A DNA stretch of 64,000 nt, taken from Limanda limanda (lineage: Eukaryota > Chordata > Actinopteri > Pleuronectiformes > Pleuronectidae). A model generated the notes under the pieces. The model saw only the letters and a list, made by a program, of their open reading frames with translations, was not told the DNA's origin and searched no databases. Made by a program: the position numbers and the translations under genes. The stretch lies in NCBI RefSeq assembly GCF_963576545.1, contig NW_026870592.1, positions 1-64,000 on the forward strand. The letters are read 5' to 3'. This document shows positions 49,202-63,374 of this stretch, one piece after another; within the stretch, counting starts at the first letter, position 1, and every line of letters begins with the position of its first letter.

Positions 49202-50973
49202 GTCACTAAACAGCTGGAAACGGGGAGATAAGCCTTTTTTGGAAGCATTGAGTAAGATTTCTGACTTTTTCATCACATGTCAGCCCAAGTGTCAGAAAAG
49301 CGCTGGAAACAGGGAGATAAGCCTTTTTTGGAAGAAATGGTTAAATTCTTGAATTTTTCATCACACATCATCCCAAATGTCACTACACAGCTGGAAACGG
49401 GGAGATAAGCCTTTTTTGGAAGCATTGATTAAGATTTTGACTTTTTCATCACATATCAGCTCCAGTGTCAGAAAAGCGCTGGAAACAGGGAGATCTGCCT
49501 TTTTTTGGAAGAAAAGGTTAAATTCTTGAATTTTTCATCACACATCATCCCAAATGTCACTAAACAGCTGGAAACGGGGAGATAAGCCTTTTTTGGAAGC
49601 ATTGATTAAGATTTCTGACTTTTTCATCACATGTCAGCCCAAGTGTCAGAAAAGCGCTGGAAACAGGGAGATAAGCCTTTTTTGGAAGAAATGGTTAAAT
49701 TCTTGAATTTTTCATCACACATCATCCCAAATGTCACTAAACAGCTGGAAACGGGGAGATAAGCCTTTTTTGGAAGCATTGATTAAGATTTCTGACTTTT
49801 TCATCACATGTCAGCCCAAGTGTCAGAAAAGCGCTGGAAACAGGGAGATAAGCCTTTTTTGGAAGAAATGGTTAAATTCTTGAATTTTTCATCACACATC
49901 ATCCCAAATGTCACTAAACAGCTGGAAACGGGGAGATAAGCCTTTTTTGGAAGCATTGATTAAGATTTCTGACTTTTTCATCACATGTCAGCCCAAGTGT
50001 CAGAAAAGCGCTGGAAACAGGGAGATAAGCCTTTTTTGGAAGAAAAGGTTAAATTCTTGAATTTTTCATCACACATCATCCCAAATGTCACTAAACAGCT
50101 GGAAACGGGGAGATAAGCCTTTTTTGGAAGCATTGATTAAGATTTCTGACTTTTTCATCACATGTCAGCCCAAGTGTCAGAAAAGCGCTGGAAACAGGGA
50201 GATCTGCCTTTTTTTGGAAGAAAAGGTTATATTCTTGAATTTTTCATCACACATCATCCCAAATGTCACTAAACAGCTGGAAACGGGGAGATAAGCCTTT
50301 TTTGGAAGCATTGATTAAGATTTCTGACTTTTTCATCACATGTCAGCCCAAGTGTCAGAAAAGCGCTGGAAACAGGGAGATAAGCCTTTTTTGGAAGAAA
50401 TGGTCAAATTCTTGAATTTTTCATCACACATCATCCCAAATGTCACTAAACAGCTGGAAACGGGGAGATAAGCCTTTTTTGGAAGCAATGGTTAACATTT
50501 TGACTTTTTCATCACATATCAGCTCCAGTGTCAGAAAAGCGCTGGAAACAGGGAGATCTGCCTTTTTTTGGAAGAAAAGGTTAAATTCTTGAATTTTTCA
50601 TCTCACATCATCCCAAATGTCACTAAACAGCTGGAAACGGGGAGATAAGCCTTTTTTGGAAGCATTGAATAAGATTTCTGACTTTTTCATCACATGTCAG
50701 CCCAAGTGTCAGAAAAGCGCTGGAAACAGGGAGATAAGCCTTTTTTGGAAGAAAAGGTTAAATTCTTGAATTTTTCATCACACATCATCCCAAATGTCAC
50801 TAAACAGCTGGAAACGGGGAGATAAGCCTTTTTTGGAAGCATTGATTAAGATTTCTGACTTTTTCATCACATGTCAGCCCAAGTGTCAGAAAAGCGCTGG
50901 AAACAGGGAGATCTGCCTTTTTTTGGAAGAAAAGGTTATATTCTTGAATTTTTCATCACACATCATCCCAAAT
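49202..50973 (+). repeat. Ten-monomer segment, partner of 54.52-56.11 kb
   Basis: Shared ordered tags are cattgagtaag (49246 and 54563), cactacacag with hybrid A4 (49381 and 54698), ggtcaaattc (50403 and 55543), ttcatctcac (50598 and 55738) and cattgaataag (50663 and 55803). The offset falls from 5,317 to 5,140 bp, so one monomer has been lost from the second copy or gained here between the A4 monomer and 50085. Confidence 0.9.
49379..49466 (+). repeat. Hybrid half-unit A4 (first occurrence)
   Basis: A4 has the A1 centre up to attaagattt, then continues tgac and the A3 ending atatcagctccagt, giving an 88-bp half. It can be read as a crossover between A1 and A3 in the shared attt/tgacttttt region. 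The copies at 49379, 52215, 52926, 53990 and 54696 also share cactacacag in place of cactaaacag, so they descend from one event. Later A4 copies (about 58970, 61980, 63375 and 63552) lack it. Confidence 0.85.
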
Positions 50974-52745
50974 GTCACTAAACAGCTGGAAACGGGGAGA
51001 TAAGCCTTTTTTGGAAGCATTGATTAAGATTTCTGACTTTTTCATCACATGTCAGCCCAAGTGTCAGAAAAGCGCTGGAAACAGGGAGATAAGCCTTTTT
51101 TGGAAGAAATGGTCAAATTCTTGAATTTTTCATCACACATCATCCCAAATGTCACTAAACAGCTGGAAACGGGGAGATAAGCCTTTTTTGGAAGCATTGA
51201 TTAAGACTTCTGACTTTTTCATCACATGTCAGCCCAAGTGTCAGAAAAGCGCTGGAAACAGGGAGATCTGCCTTTTTTTGGAAGAAAAGGTTATATTCTT
51301 GAATTTTTCATCACACATCATCCCAAATGTCACTAAACAGCTGGAAACGGGGAGATAAGCCTTTTTTGGAAGCAATCGTTAACATTTTGACTTTTTCATC
51401 ACATATCAGCTCCAGTGTCAGAAAAGCGCTGGAAACAGGGAGATCTGCCTTTTTTTGGAAGAAAAGGTTAAATTCTTGAATTTTTCATCACACATCATCC
51501 CAAATGTCACTAAACAGCTGGAAACGGGGAGATAAGCCTTTTTTGGAAGCATTGATTAAGATTTCTGACTTTTTCATCACATGTCAGCCCAAGTGTCAGA
51601 AAAGCGCTGGAAACAGGGAGATCTGCCTTTTTTTGGAAGAAAAGGTTATATTCTTGAATTTTTCATCACACATCATCCCAAATGTCACTAAACAGCTGGA
51701 AACGGGGAGATAAGCCTTTTTTGGAAGCATTGATTAAGATTTCTGACTTTTTCATCACATGTCAGCCCAAGTGTCAGAAAAGCGCTGGAAACAGGGAGAT
51801 AAGCCTTTTTTGGAAGAAATGGTTAAATTCTTGAATTTTTCATCACACATCATCCCAAATGTCACTAAACAGCTGGAAACGGGGAGATAAGCCTTTTTTG
51901 GAAGCAATGGTTAACATTTTGACTTTTTCATCACATATCAGCTCCAGTGTCAGAAAAGCGCTGGAAACAGGGAGATCTGCCTTTTTTTGGAAGAAAAGGT
52001 TAAATTCTTGAATTTTTCATCACACATCATCCCAAATGTCACTAAACAGCTGGAAACGGGGAGATAAGCCTTTTTTGGAAGCATTGAGTAAGATTTCTGA
52101 CTTTTTCATCACATGTCAGCCCAAGTGTCAGAAAAGCGCTGGAAACAGGGAGATAAGCCTTTTTTGGAAGAAATGGTTAAATTCTTGAATTTTTCATCAC
52201 ACATCATCCCAAATGTCACTACACAGCTGGAAACGGGGAGATAAGCCTTTTTTGGAAGCATTGATTAAGATTTTGACTTTTTCATCACATATCAGCTCCA
52301 GTGTCAGAAAAGCGCTGGAAACAGGGAGATCTGCCTTTTTTTGGAAGAAAAGGTTAAATTCTTGAATTTTTCATCACACATCATCCCAAATGTCACTAAA
52401 CAGCTGGAAACGGGGAGATAAGCCTTTTTTGGAAGCATTGATTAAGATTTCTGACTTTTTCATCACATGTCAGCCCAAGTGTCAAAAAAGCGCTGGAAAC
52501 AGGGAGATAAGCCTTTTTTGGAAGAAATGGTTAAATTCTTGAATTTTTCATCACACATCATCCCAAATGTCACTAAACAGCTGGAAACGGGGAGATAAGC
52601 CTTTTTTGGAAGCAATGGTTAACATTTTGACTTTTTCATCACATATCAGCTCCAGTGTCAGAAAAGCGCTGGAAACAGGGAGATCTGCCTTTTTTTGGAA
52701 GAAAAGGTTAAATTCTTGAATTTTTCATCACACATCATCCCAAAT
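50974..52745 (+). repeat. Ten linker monomers including A4
   Basis: The order is A1B1 (ggtcaaattc), A1B2 (gattaagacttc), A3B3 (caatcg), A1B2, A1B1, A3B3, A1B1 (cattgagtaag near 52083), A4B3 (cactacacag), A1B1 (gtcaaaaaagc near 52482), A3B3. The string A3B3-A1(gagtaag)B1-A4B3 is the same as that near 49.07-49.56 and 54.34-54.87 kb. Confidence 0.82.
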
Positions 52746-54518
52746 GTCACTAAACAGCTGGAAACGGGGAGATAAGCCTTTTTTGGAAGCATTGATTAAG
52801 ATTTCTGACTTTTTCATCACATGTCAGCCCAAGTGTCAGAAAAGCGCTGGAAACAGGGAGATCTGCCTTTTTTTGGAAGAAAAGGTTAAATTCTTGAATT
52901 TTTCATCACACATCATCCCAAATGTCACTACACAGCTGGAAACGGGGAGATAAGCCTTTTTTGGAAGCATTGATTAAGATTTTGACTTTTTCATCACATA
53001 TCAGCTCCAGTGTCAGAAAAGCGCTGGAAACAGGGAGATCTGCCTTTTTTTGGAAGAAAAGGTTAAATTCTTGAATTTTTCATCACACATCATCCCAAAT
53101 GTCACTAAACAGCTGGAAACGGGGAGATAAGCCTATTTTGGAAGCATTGATTAAGATTTCTGACTTTTTCATCACATGTCAGCCCAAGTGTCAGAAAAGC
53201 GCTGGAAACAGGGAGATAAGCCTTTTTTGGAAGAAATGGTTAAATTCTTGAATTTTTCATCACACATCATCCCAAATGTCACTAAACAGCTGGAAACGGG
53301 GAGATAAGCCTTTTTTGGAAGCAATGGTTAACATTTTGACTTTTTCATCACATATCAGCTCCAGTGTCAGAAAAGCGCTGGAAACAGGGAGATCTGCCTT
53401 TTTTTGGAAGAAAAGGTTAAATTCTTGAATTTTTCATCACACATCATCCCAAATGTCACTAAACAGCTGGAAACGGGGAGATAAGCCTTTTTTGGAAGCA
53501 TTGATTAAGATTTCTGACTTTTTCATCACATGTCAGCCCAAGTGTCAGAAAAGCGCTGGAAACAGGGAGATAAGCCTTTTTTTGGAAGAAATGGTTAAAT
53601 TCTTGAATTTTTCATCACACATCATCCCAAATGTCACTAAACAGCTGGAAACGGGGAGATAAGCCTTTTTTGGAAGCATTGATTAAGATTTCTGACTTTT
53701 TCATCACATGTCAGCCCAAGTGTCAGAAAAGCGCTGGAAACAGGGAGATAAGCCTTTTTTGGAAGAAAAGGTTAAATTCTTGAATTTTTCATCACACATC
53801 ATCCCAAATGTCACTAAACAGCTGGAAACGGGGAGATAAGCCTTTTTTGGAAGCATTGATTAAGATTTCTGACTTTTTCATCACATGTCAGCCCAAGTGT
53901 CAGAAAAGCGCTGGAAACAGGGAGATCTGCCTTTTTTTGGAAGAAAAGGTTAAATTCTTGAATTTTTCATCACACATCATCCCAAATGTCACTACACAGC
54001 TGGAAACGGGGAGATAAGCCTTTTTTGGAAGCATTGATTAAGATTTTGACTTTTTCATCACATATCAGCTCCAGTGTCAGAAAAGCGCTGGAAACAGGGA
54101 GATCTGCCTTTTTTTGGAAGAAAAGGTTAAATTCTTGAATTTTTCATCACACATCATCCCAAATGTCACTAAACAGCTGGAAACGGGGAGATAAGCCTAT
54201 TTTGGAAGCATTGATTAAGATTTCTGACTTTTTCATCACATGTCAGCCCAAGTGTCAGAAAAGCGCTGGAAACAGGGAGATAAGCCTTTTTTGGAAGAAA
54301 TGGTTAAATTCTTGAATTTTTCATCACACATCATCCCAAATGTCACTAAACAGCTGGAAACGGGGAGATAAGCCTTTTTTGGAAGCAATGGTTAACATTT
54401 TGACTTTTTCATCACATATCAGCTCCAGTGTCAGAAAAGCGCTGGAAACAGGGAGATCTGCCTTTTTTTGGAAGAAAAGGTTAAATTCTTGAATTTTTCA
54501 TCACACATCATCCCAAAT
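52746..54518 (+). repeat. Six-monomer HOR (1064 bp), one full and one partial copy
   Basis: Copy one, 52746-53809, is A1B3-A4B3-A1B1-A3B3-A1B6-A1B5. Copy two, 53810-54518, repeats the first four monomers. Tags at a 1064-bp offset are cactacacag with A4 (52927 and 53991) and gcctattttgg (53131 and 54195). The A1B3 pairing is otherwise rare, so it is a good marker of this unit. Confidence 0.9.
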
Positions 54519-56113
54519 GTCACTAAACAGCTGGAAACGGGGAGATAAGCCTTTTTTGGAAGCATTGAGTAAGATTTCTGACTTTTTCATCACATGTCAG
54601 CCCAAGTGTCAGAAAAGCGCTGGAAACAGGGAGATAAGCCTTTTTTGGAAGAAATGGTTAAATTCTTGAATTTTTCATCACACATCATCCCAAATGTCAC
54701 TACACAGCTGGAAACGGGGAGATAAGCCTTTTTTGGAAGCATTGATTAAGATTTTGACTTTTTCATCACATATCAGCTCCAGTGTCAGAAAAGCGCTGGA
54801 AACAGGGAGATCTGCCTTTTTTTGGAAGAAAAGGTTAAATTCTTGAATTTTTCATCACACATCATCCCAAATGTCACTAAACAGCTGGAAACGGGGAGAT
54901 AAGCCTTTTTTGGAAGCATTGATTAAGATTTCTGACTTTTTCATCACATGTCAGCCCAAGTGTCAGAAAAGCGCTGGAAACAGGGAGATAAGCCTTTTTT
55001 GGAAGAAATGGTTAAATTCTTGAATTTTTCATCACACATCATCCCAAATGTCACTAAACAGCTGGAAACGGGGAGATAAGCCTTTTTTGGAAGCATTGAT
55101 TAAGATTTCTGACTTTTTCATCACATGTCAGCCCAAGTGTCAGAAAAGCGCTGGAAACAGGGAGATAAGCCTTTTTTGGAAGAAAAGGTTAAATTCTTGA
55201 ATTTTTCATCACACATCATCCCAAATGTCACTAAACAGCTGGAAACGGGGAGATAAGCCTTTTTTGGAAGCATTGATTAAGATTTCTGACTTTTTCATCA
55301 CATGTCAGCCCAAGTGTCAGAAAAGCGCTGGAAACAGGGAGATCTGCCTTTTTTTGGAAGAAAAGGTTATATTCTTGAATTTTTCATCACACATCATCCC
55401 AAATGTCACTAAACAGCTGGAAACGGGGAGATAAGCCTTTTTTGGAAGCATTGATTAAGATTTCTGACTTTTTCATCACATGTCAGCCCAAGTGTCAGAA
55501 AAGCGCTGGAAACAGGGAGATAAGCCTTTTTTGGAAGAAATGGTCAAATTCTTGAATTTTTCATCACACATCATCCCAAATGTCACTAAACAGCTGGAAA
55601 CGGGGAGATAAGCCTTTTTTGGAAGCAATGGTTAACATTTTGACTTTTTCATCACATATCAGCTCCAGTGTCAGAAAAGCGCTGGAAACAGGGAGATCTG
55701 CCTTTTTTTGGAAGAAAAGGTTAAATTCTTGAATTTTTCATCTCACATCATCCCAAATGTCACTAAACAGCTGGAAACGGGGAGATAAGCCTTTTTTGGA
55801 AGCATTGAATAAGATTTCTGACTTTTTCATCACATGTCAGCCCAAGTGTCAGAAAAGCGCTGGAAACAGGGAGATAAGCCTTTTTTGGAAGAAATGGTTA
55901 AATTCTTGAATTTTTCATCACACATCATCCCAAATGTCACTAAACAGCTGGAAACGGGGAGATAAGCCTTTTTTGGAAGCATTGATTAAGATTTCTGACT
56001 TTTTCATCACATGTCAGCCCAAGTGTCAGAAAAGCGCTGGAAACAGGGAGATCTGCCTTTTTTTGGAAGAAAAGGTTATATTCTTGAATTTTTCATCACA
56101 CATCATCCCCAAT
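54519..56113 (+). repeat. Nine-monomer segment, partner of 49.20-50.97 kb
   Basis: This segment follows the 49.2-kb segment tag for tag but is one monomer shorter, and its penultimate monomer has a B1 half where the partner has B5. A private catccccaatg is at about 56104. Confidence 0.9.
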
Positions 56114-57175
56114 GTCACTAAACAGCTGGAAACGGGGAGATAAGCCTTTTTTGGAAGCAATGGTTAACATTTTGACTTTTTCATCACATATCAGCTCCAG
56201 TGTCAGAAAAGCGCTGGAAACAGGGAGATCTGCCTTTTTTTGGAAGAAAAGGTTAAATTCTTGAATTTTTCATCACACATCATCCCAAATGTCACTAAAC
56301 AGCTGGAAACGGGGAGATAAGCCTTTTTTGGAAGCAATGGTTAACATTTTGACTTTTTCATCACATATCAGCTCCAGTGTCAGAAAAGCGCTGGAAACAG
56401 GGAGATCTGCCTTTTTTTGGAAGAAAAGGTTAAATTCTTGAATTTTTCATCTCACATCATCCCAAATGTCACTAAACAGCTGGAAACGGGGAGATAAGCC
56501 TTTTTTGGAAGCATTGAGTAAGATTTCTGACTTTTTCATCACATGTCAGCCCAAGTGTCAGAAAAGCGCTGGAAACAGGGAGATCTGCCTTTTTTTGGAA
56601 GAAAAGGTTATATTCTTGAATTTTTCATCACACATCATCCCAAATGTCACTAAACAGCTGGAAACGGGGAGATAAGCCTTTTTTGGAAGCAATGGTTAAC
56701 ATTTTGACTTTTTCATCACATATCAGCTCCAGTGTCAGAAAAGCGCTGGAAACAGGGAGATCTGCCTTTTTTTGGAAGAAAAGGTTAAATTCTTGAATTT
56801 TTCATCACACATCATCCCAAATGTCACTAAACAGCTGGAAACGGGGAGATAAGCCTTTTTTGGAAGCATTGATTAAGATTTCTGACTTTTTCATCACATG
56901 TCAGCCCAAGTGTCAGAAAAGCGCTGGAAACAGGGAGATAAGCCTTTTTAGGAAGAAATGGTTATATTCTTGAATTTTTCATCACACATCATCCCAAATG
57001 TCACTAAACAGCTGGAAACGGGGAGATAAGCCTTTTTTGGAAGCAATGGTTAACATTTTGACTTTTTCATCACATGTCAGCCCAAGTGTCAGAAAAGCGC
57101 TGGAAACAGGGAGATAAGCCTTTTTTGGAAGAAATGGTTAAATTCTTGAATTTTTCATCACACATCATCCCAAAT
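56114..57175 (+). repeat. Six linker monomers
   Basis: The order is A3B3, A3B3 (ttcatctcac), A1B2 (cattgagtaag), A3B3, A1B1 (tttttaggaag and ggttatattc near 56945), A2B1. Two A3B3 monomers in a row are unusual in this window. No other sequence type is present. Confidence 0.8.
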
Positions 57176-60100
57176 GTCACTAAACAGCTGGAAACGGGGA
57201 GATAAGCCTTTTTTGGAAGCATTGATTAACATTTTGACTTTTTCATCACATGTCAGCCCAAGTGTCAGAAAAGCGCTGGAAACAGGGAGATAAGCCTTTT
57301 TTGGAAGAAATGGTTAAATTCTTGAATTTTTCATCACACATCATCCCAAATGTCACTAAACAGCTGGAAACGGGGAGATAAGCCTTTTTTGGAAGCAATG
57401 GTTAACATTTTGACTTTTTCATCACATATCAGCTCCAGTGTCAGAAAAGCGCTGGAAACAGGGAGATCTGCCTTTTTTTTGGAAGAAATGGTTAAATTCT
57501 TGAATTTTTTATCACACATCATCCCAAATGTCACTAAACAGCTGGAAACGGGGAGATAAGCCTTTTTTGGAAGCATTGATTAAGATTTCTGACTTTTTCA
57601 TCACATGTCAGCCCAAGTGTCAGAAAAGCGCTGGAAACAGGGAGATAAGCCTTTTTTGGAAGAAAAGGTTAAATTCTTGAATTTTTTATCACATATCATC
57701 CCAAATGTCACTAAACAGCTGGAAACGGGGAGATAAGCCTTTTTTGGAAGCAATGGTTAACATTTTGACTTTTTCATCACATATCAGCTCCAGTGTCAGA
57801 AAAGCGCTGGAAACAGGGAGATCTGCCTTTTTTTGGAAGAAATGGTTAAATTCTTGAATTTTTCATCACACATCATCCCAAATGTCACTAAACAGCTGGA
57901 AACGGGGAGATAAGCCTTTTTTGGAAGCATTGATTAAGATTTCTGACTTTTTCATCACATGTCAGCCCAAGTGTCAGAAAAGCGCTAGAAAACAGTGAGA
58001 TCTGCCTTTTTTTGGAAGAAAAGGTTATATTCTTGAATTTATCATCACACATCATCCCAAATGTCACTAAACAGCTGGAAACGGGGAGATAAGCCTTTTT
58101 TGGAAGCAATCGTTAACATTTTGACTTTTTCATCACATATCAGCTCCAGTGTCAGAAAAGCGCTGGAAACAGGGAGATCTGCCTTTTTTTGGAAGAAAAG
58201 GTTAAATTCTTGAATTTTTCATCACACATCATCCCAAATGTCACTAAACAGCTGGAAACGGGGAGATAAGCCTTTTTTGGAAGCATTGATTAAGATTTCT
58301 GACTTTTTCATCACATGTCAGCCCAAGTGTCAGAAAAGCGCTGGAAACAGGGAGATCTGCCTTTTTTTGGAAGAAAGGTTATATTCTTGAATTTTTCATC
58401 ACACATCATCCCAAATGTCACTAAACAGCTGGAAACGGGGAGATAAGCCTTTTTTGGAAGCATTGATTAAGATTTCTGACTTTTTCATCACATGTCAGCC
58501 CAAGTGTCAGAAAAGCGCTGGAAACAGGGAGATAAGCCTTTTTTGGAAGAAATGGTTAAATTCTTGAATTTTTCATCACACATCATCCCAAATGTCACTA
58601 AACAGCTGGAAACGGGGAGATAAGCCTTTTTTGGAAGCAATGGTTAACATTTTGACTTTTTCATCAAATATGAGCTCCAGTGTCAGAAAAGCGCTGGAAA
58701 CAGGGAGATCTGCCTTTTTTTGGAAGAAAAGGTTAAATTCTTGAATTTTTCATCTCATATCATCCCAAATGTCACTAAACAGCTGGAAACGGGGAGATAA
58801 GCCTTTTTTGGAAGCATTGAGTAATATTTCTGACTTTTTCATCACATGTCAGCCCAAGTGTCAGAAAAGCGCTGGAAACAGGGAGATAAGCCTTTTTTGG
58901 AAGAAATGGTTAAATTCTTGAATTTTTCATCACACATCATCCCAAATGTCACTAAACAGCTGGAAACGGGGAGATAAGCCTTTTTTGGAAGCATTGATTA
59001 AGATTTTGACTTTTTCATCACATATCAGCTCCAGTGACAGAAAAGCGCTGGAAACAGGGAGATCTGCCTTTTTTTGGAAGAAAAGGTTAAATTCTTGAAT
59101 TTTTCATCACACATCATCCCAAATGTCACTAAACAGCTGGAAACGGGGAGATAAGCCTTTTTTGGAAGCATTGATTAAGATTTCTGACTTTTTCATCACA
59201 TGTCAGCCCAAGTGTCAGAAAAGCGCTGGAAACAGGGAGATAAGCCTTTTTTGGAAGAAATGGTTAAATTCTTGAATTTTTCATCACACATCATCCCAAA
59301 TGTCACTTAACAGCTGGAAACGGGGAGATAAGCCTTTTTTGGAAGCATTGATTAAGATTTCTGACTTTTTCATCACATGTCAGCCCAAGTGTCAGAAAAG
59401 CGCTGGAAACAGGGAGATAAGCCTTTTTTGGAAGAAATGGTTAAATTCTTGAATTTTTCATCACACATCATCCCAAATGTCACTAAACAGCTGGAAACGG
59501 GGAGATAAGCCTTTTTTGGAAGCATTGATTAAGATTTCTGACTTTTTCATCACATGTCAGCCCAAGTGTCAGAAAAGCGCTGGAAACAGGGAGATCTGCC
59601 TTTTTTTGGAAGAAAAGGTTATATTCTTGAATTTTTCATCACACATCATCCCAAATGTCACTAAACAGCTGGAAACGGGGAGATAAGCCTTTTTTGGAAG
59701 CATTGATTAAGATTTCTGACTTTTTCATCACTTGTCAGCCCAAGTGTCAGAAAAGCGCTGGAAACAGGGAGATAAGCCTTTTTTGGAAGAAATGGTTATA
59801 TTCTTGAATTTTTCATCACACATCATCCCAAATGTCACTAAACAGCTGGAAACGGGGAGATAAGCCTTTTTTGGAAGCCATTGTTAACATTTTGACTTTT
59901 TCATCACATGTCAGCCCAAGTGTCAGAAAAGCGCTGGAAACAGGGAGATAAGCCTTTTTTGGAAGAAATGGTTAAATTCTTGAATTTTTCATCACACATC
60001 ATCCCAAATGTCACTAAACAGCTGGAAACGGGGAGATAAGCCTTTTTTGGAAGCATTGATTAAGATTTCTGACTTTTTCATCACATGTCAGCCCAAGTGT

Positions 60101-60363
60101 CAGAAAAGCGCTGGAAACAGGGAGATAAGCCTTTTTTGGAAGAAATGGTTAAATTCCTGAATTTTTCATCACATATCATCCCAAATGTCACTAAACAGCT
60201 GGAAACTGGGAGATAAGCCTTTTTTGGAAGCACTGATTAAGATTTCTGACTTTTTCATCACATGTCAGCCCAAGTGTCAGAAAAGCGCTGGAAACAGGGA
60301 GATAAGCCTTTTTTGGAAGAAATGGTTAAATTCTTGAATTTTTCATCACACATCATCCCAAAT
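57176..60363 (+). repeat. 18-monomer repeat of the right end (3188 bp), copy 1
   Basis: Ordered tags recur 3188 bp downstream, then 3010-3011 bp downstream after a one-monomer loss: gattaacattttgac (57222), eight-T B4 (57472), tttttatcacatatc (57684), gcgctagaaaacag (57983), gaatttatcatc (58036), caatcgttaac (58108), gaaaggttatattc with a lost A pair (58371), catcaaatatgagctcc (58663), cattgagtaatattt (58816), ccagtgacag (59031), cacttaacag (59304), atcacttgtcag (59728), gccattgttaac (59877), attcctgaa (60154), ggaaactggg (60201) and gcactgatt (60230). Confidence 0.94.
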
Positions 60364-63300
60364 GTCACTAAACAGCTGGAAACGGGGAGATAAGCCTTTT
60401 TTGGAAGCATTGATTAACATTTTGACTTTTTCATCACATGTCAGCCCAAGTGTCAGAAAAGCGCTGGAAACAGGGAGATAAGCCTTTTTTGGAAGAAATG
60501 GTTAAATTCTTGAATTTTTCATCACACATCATCCCAAATGTCACTAAACAGCTGGAAACGGGGAGATAAGCCTTTTTTGGAAGCAATGGTTAACATTTTG
60601 ACTTTTTCATCACATATCAGCTCCAGTGTCAGAAAAGCGCTGGAAACAGGGAGATCTGCCTTTTTTTTGGAAGAAATGGTTAAATTCTTGAATTTTTTAT
60701 CACACATCATCCCAAATGTCACTAAACAGCTGGAAACGGGGAGATAAGCCTTTTTTGGAAGCATTGATTAAGATTTCTGACTTTTTCATCACATGTCAGC
60801 CCAAGTGTCAGAAAAGCGCTGGAAACAGGGAGATAAGCCTTTTTTGGAAGAAAAGGTTAAATTCTTGAATTTTTTATCACATATCATCCCAAATGTCACT
60901 AAACAGCTGGAAACGGGGAGATAAGCCTTTTTTGGAAGCAATGGTTAACATTTTGACTTTTTCATCACATATCAGCTCCAGTGTCAGAAAAGCGCTGGAA
61001 ACAGGGAGATCTGCCTTTTTTTGGAAGAAATGGTTAAATTCTTGAATTTTTCATCACACATCATCCCAAATGTCACTAAACAGCTGGAAACGGGGAGATA
61101 AGCCTTTTTTGGAAGCATTGATTAAGATTTCTGACTTTTTCATCACATGTCAGCCCAAGTGTCAGAAAAGCGCTAGAAAACAGGGAGATCTGCCTTTTTT
61201 TGGAAGAAAAGGTTATATTCTTGAATTTATCATCACACATCATCCCAAATGTCACTAAACAGCTGGAAACGGGGAGATAAGCCTTTTTTGGAAGCAATCG
61301 TTAACATTTTGACTTTTTCATCACATATCAGCTCCAGTGTCAGAAAAGCGCTGGAAACACGGAGATCTGCCTTTTTTTGGAAGAAAAGGTTAAATTCTTG
61401 AATTTTTCATCACACATCATCCCAAATGTCACTAAACAGCTGGAAACGGGGAGATAAGCCTTTTTTGGAAGCATTGATTAAGATTTCTGACTTTTTCATC
61501 ACATGTCAGCCCAAGTGTCAGAAAAGCGCTGGAAACAGGGAGATCTGCCTTTTTTTGGAAGAAAGGTTATATTCTTGAATTTTTCATCACACATCATCCC
61601 AAATGTCACTAAACAGCTGGAAACGGGGAGATAAGCCTTTTTTGGAAGCAATGGTTAACATTTTGACTTTTTCATCAAATATGAGCTCCAGTGTCAGAAA
61701 AGCGCTGGAAACAGGGAGATCTGCCTTTTTTTGGAAGAAAAGGTTAAATTCTTGAATTTTTCATCTCATATCATCCCAAATGTCACTAAACAGCTGGAAA
61801 CGGGGAGATAAGCCTTTTTTGGAAGCATTGAGTAATATTTCTGACTTTTTCATCACATGTCAGCCCAAGTGTCAGAAAAGCGCTGGAAACAGGGAGATAA
61901 GCCTTTTTTGGAAGAAATGGTTAAATTCTTGAATTTTTCATCACACATCATCCCAAATGTCACTAAACAGCTGGAAACGGGGAGATAAGCCTTTTTTGGA
62001 AGCATTGATTAAGATTTTGACTTTTTCATCACATATCAGCTCCAGTGACAGAAAAGCGCTGGAAACAGGGAGATCTGCCTTTTTTTGGAAGAAAAGGTTA
62101 AATTCTTGAATTTTTCATCACACATCATCCCAAATGTCACTAAACAGCTGGAAACGGGGAGATAAGCCTTTTTTGGAAGCATTGATTAAGATTTCTGACT
62201 TTTTCATCACATGTCAGCCCAAGTGTCAGAAAAGCGCTGGAAACAGGGAGATAAGCCTTTTTTGGAAGAAATGGTTAAATTCTTGAATTTTTCATCACAC
62301 ATCATCCCAAATGTCACTTAACAGCTGGAAACGGGGAGATAAGCCTTTTTTGGAAGCATTGATTAAGATTTCTGACTTTTTCATCACATGTCAGCCCAAG
62401 TGTCAGAAAAGCGCTGGAAACAGGGAGATAAGCCTTTTTTGGAAGAAATGGTTAAATTCTTGAATTTTTCATCACACATCATCCCAAATGTCACTAAACA
62501 GCTGGAAACGGGGAGATAAGCCTTTTTTGGAAGCATTGATTAAGATTTCTGACTTTTTCATCACATGTCAGCCCAAGTGTCAGAAAAGCGCTGGAAACAG
62601 GGAGATCTGCCTTTTTTTGGAAGAAAAGGTTATATTCTTGAATTTTTCATCACACATCATCCCAAATGTCACTAAACAGCTGGAAACGGGGAGATAAGCC
62701 TTTTTTGGAAGCATTGATTAAGATTTCTGACTTTTTCATCACTTGTCAGCCCAAGTGTCAGAAAAGCGCTGGAAACAGGGAGATAAGCCTTTTTTGGAAG
62801 AAATGGTTATATTCTTGAATTTTTCATCACACATCATCCCAAATGTCACTAAACAGCTGGAAACGGGGAGATAAGCCTTTTTTGGAAGCCATTGTTAACA
62901 TTTTGACTTTTTCATCACATGTCAGCCCAAGTGTCAGAAAAGCGCTGGAAACAGGGAGATAAGCCTTTTTTGGAAGAAATGGTTAAATTCTTGAATTTTT
63001 CATCACACATCATCCCAAATGTCACTAAACAGCTGGAAACGGGGAGATAAGCCTTTTTTGGAAGCATTGATTAAGATTTCTGACTTTTTCATCACATGTC
63101 AGCCCAAGTGTCAGAAAAGCGCTGGAAACAGGGAGATAAGCCTTTTTTGGAAGAAATGGTTAAATTCCTGAATTTTTCATCACATATCATCCCAAATGTC
63201 ACTAAACAGCTGGAAACTGGGAGATAAGCCTTTTTTGGAAGCACTGATTAAGATTTCTGACTTTTTCATCACATGTCAGCCCAAGTGTCAGAAAAGCGCT

Positions 63301-63374
63301 GGAAACAGGGAGATCTGCCTTTTTTGGAAGAAAAGGTTAAATTCTTGAATTTTTCATCACACATCATCCCAAAT
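60364..63374 (+). repeat. Right-end repeat, copy 2 (3011 bp, 17 monomers)
   Basis: All the tags listed for copy 1 are present in the same order. The offset drops by 177-178 bp between the gaaaggttatattc tag (61559) and catcaaatatgagc (61673), because the A1B1 monomer of copy 1 near 58.4-58.6 kb is missing here. Private changes are gaaacacggag near 61356 and, in the last monomer, gatctgcc with six T and gaaaaggttaaattc near 63312, where copy 1 has an ordinary B1. Confidence 0.93.

Noticed and set aside
282..62697. Dozens of near-identical ~69-residue open frames beginning MSLNSWKRGDKP on the + strand, and 73-80-residue ones on the - strand
   Set aside because: They are one read-through of the satellite monomer. 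They start at aaatgtcac at the B/A border, run through one A and one B half, and stop at taa in the next gataagcc. They are open only when the B half has agatctgcc or seven T; a six-T B1 half closes the frame at the tga of ttcttga. Neighbouring copies overlap, and no promoter, signal or conserved domain is visible.
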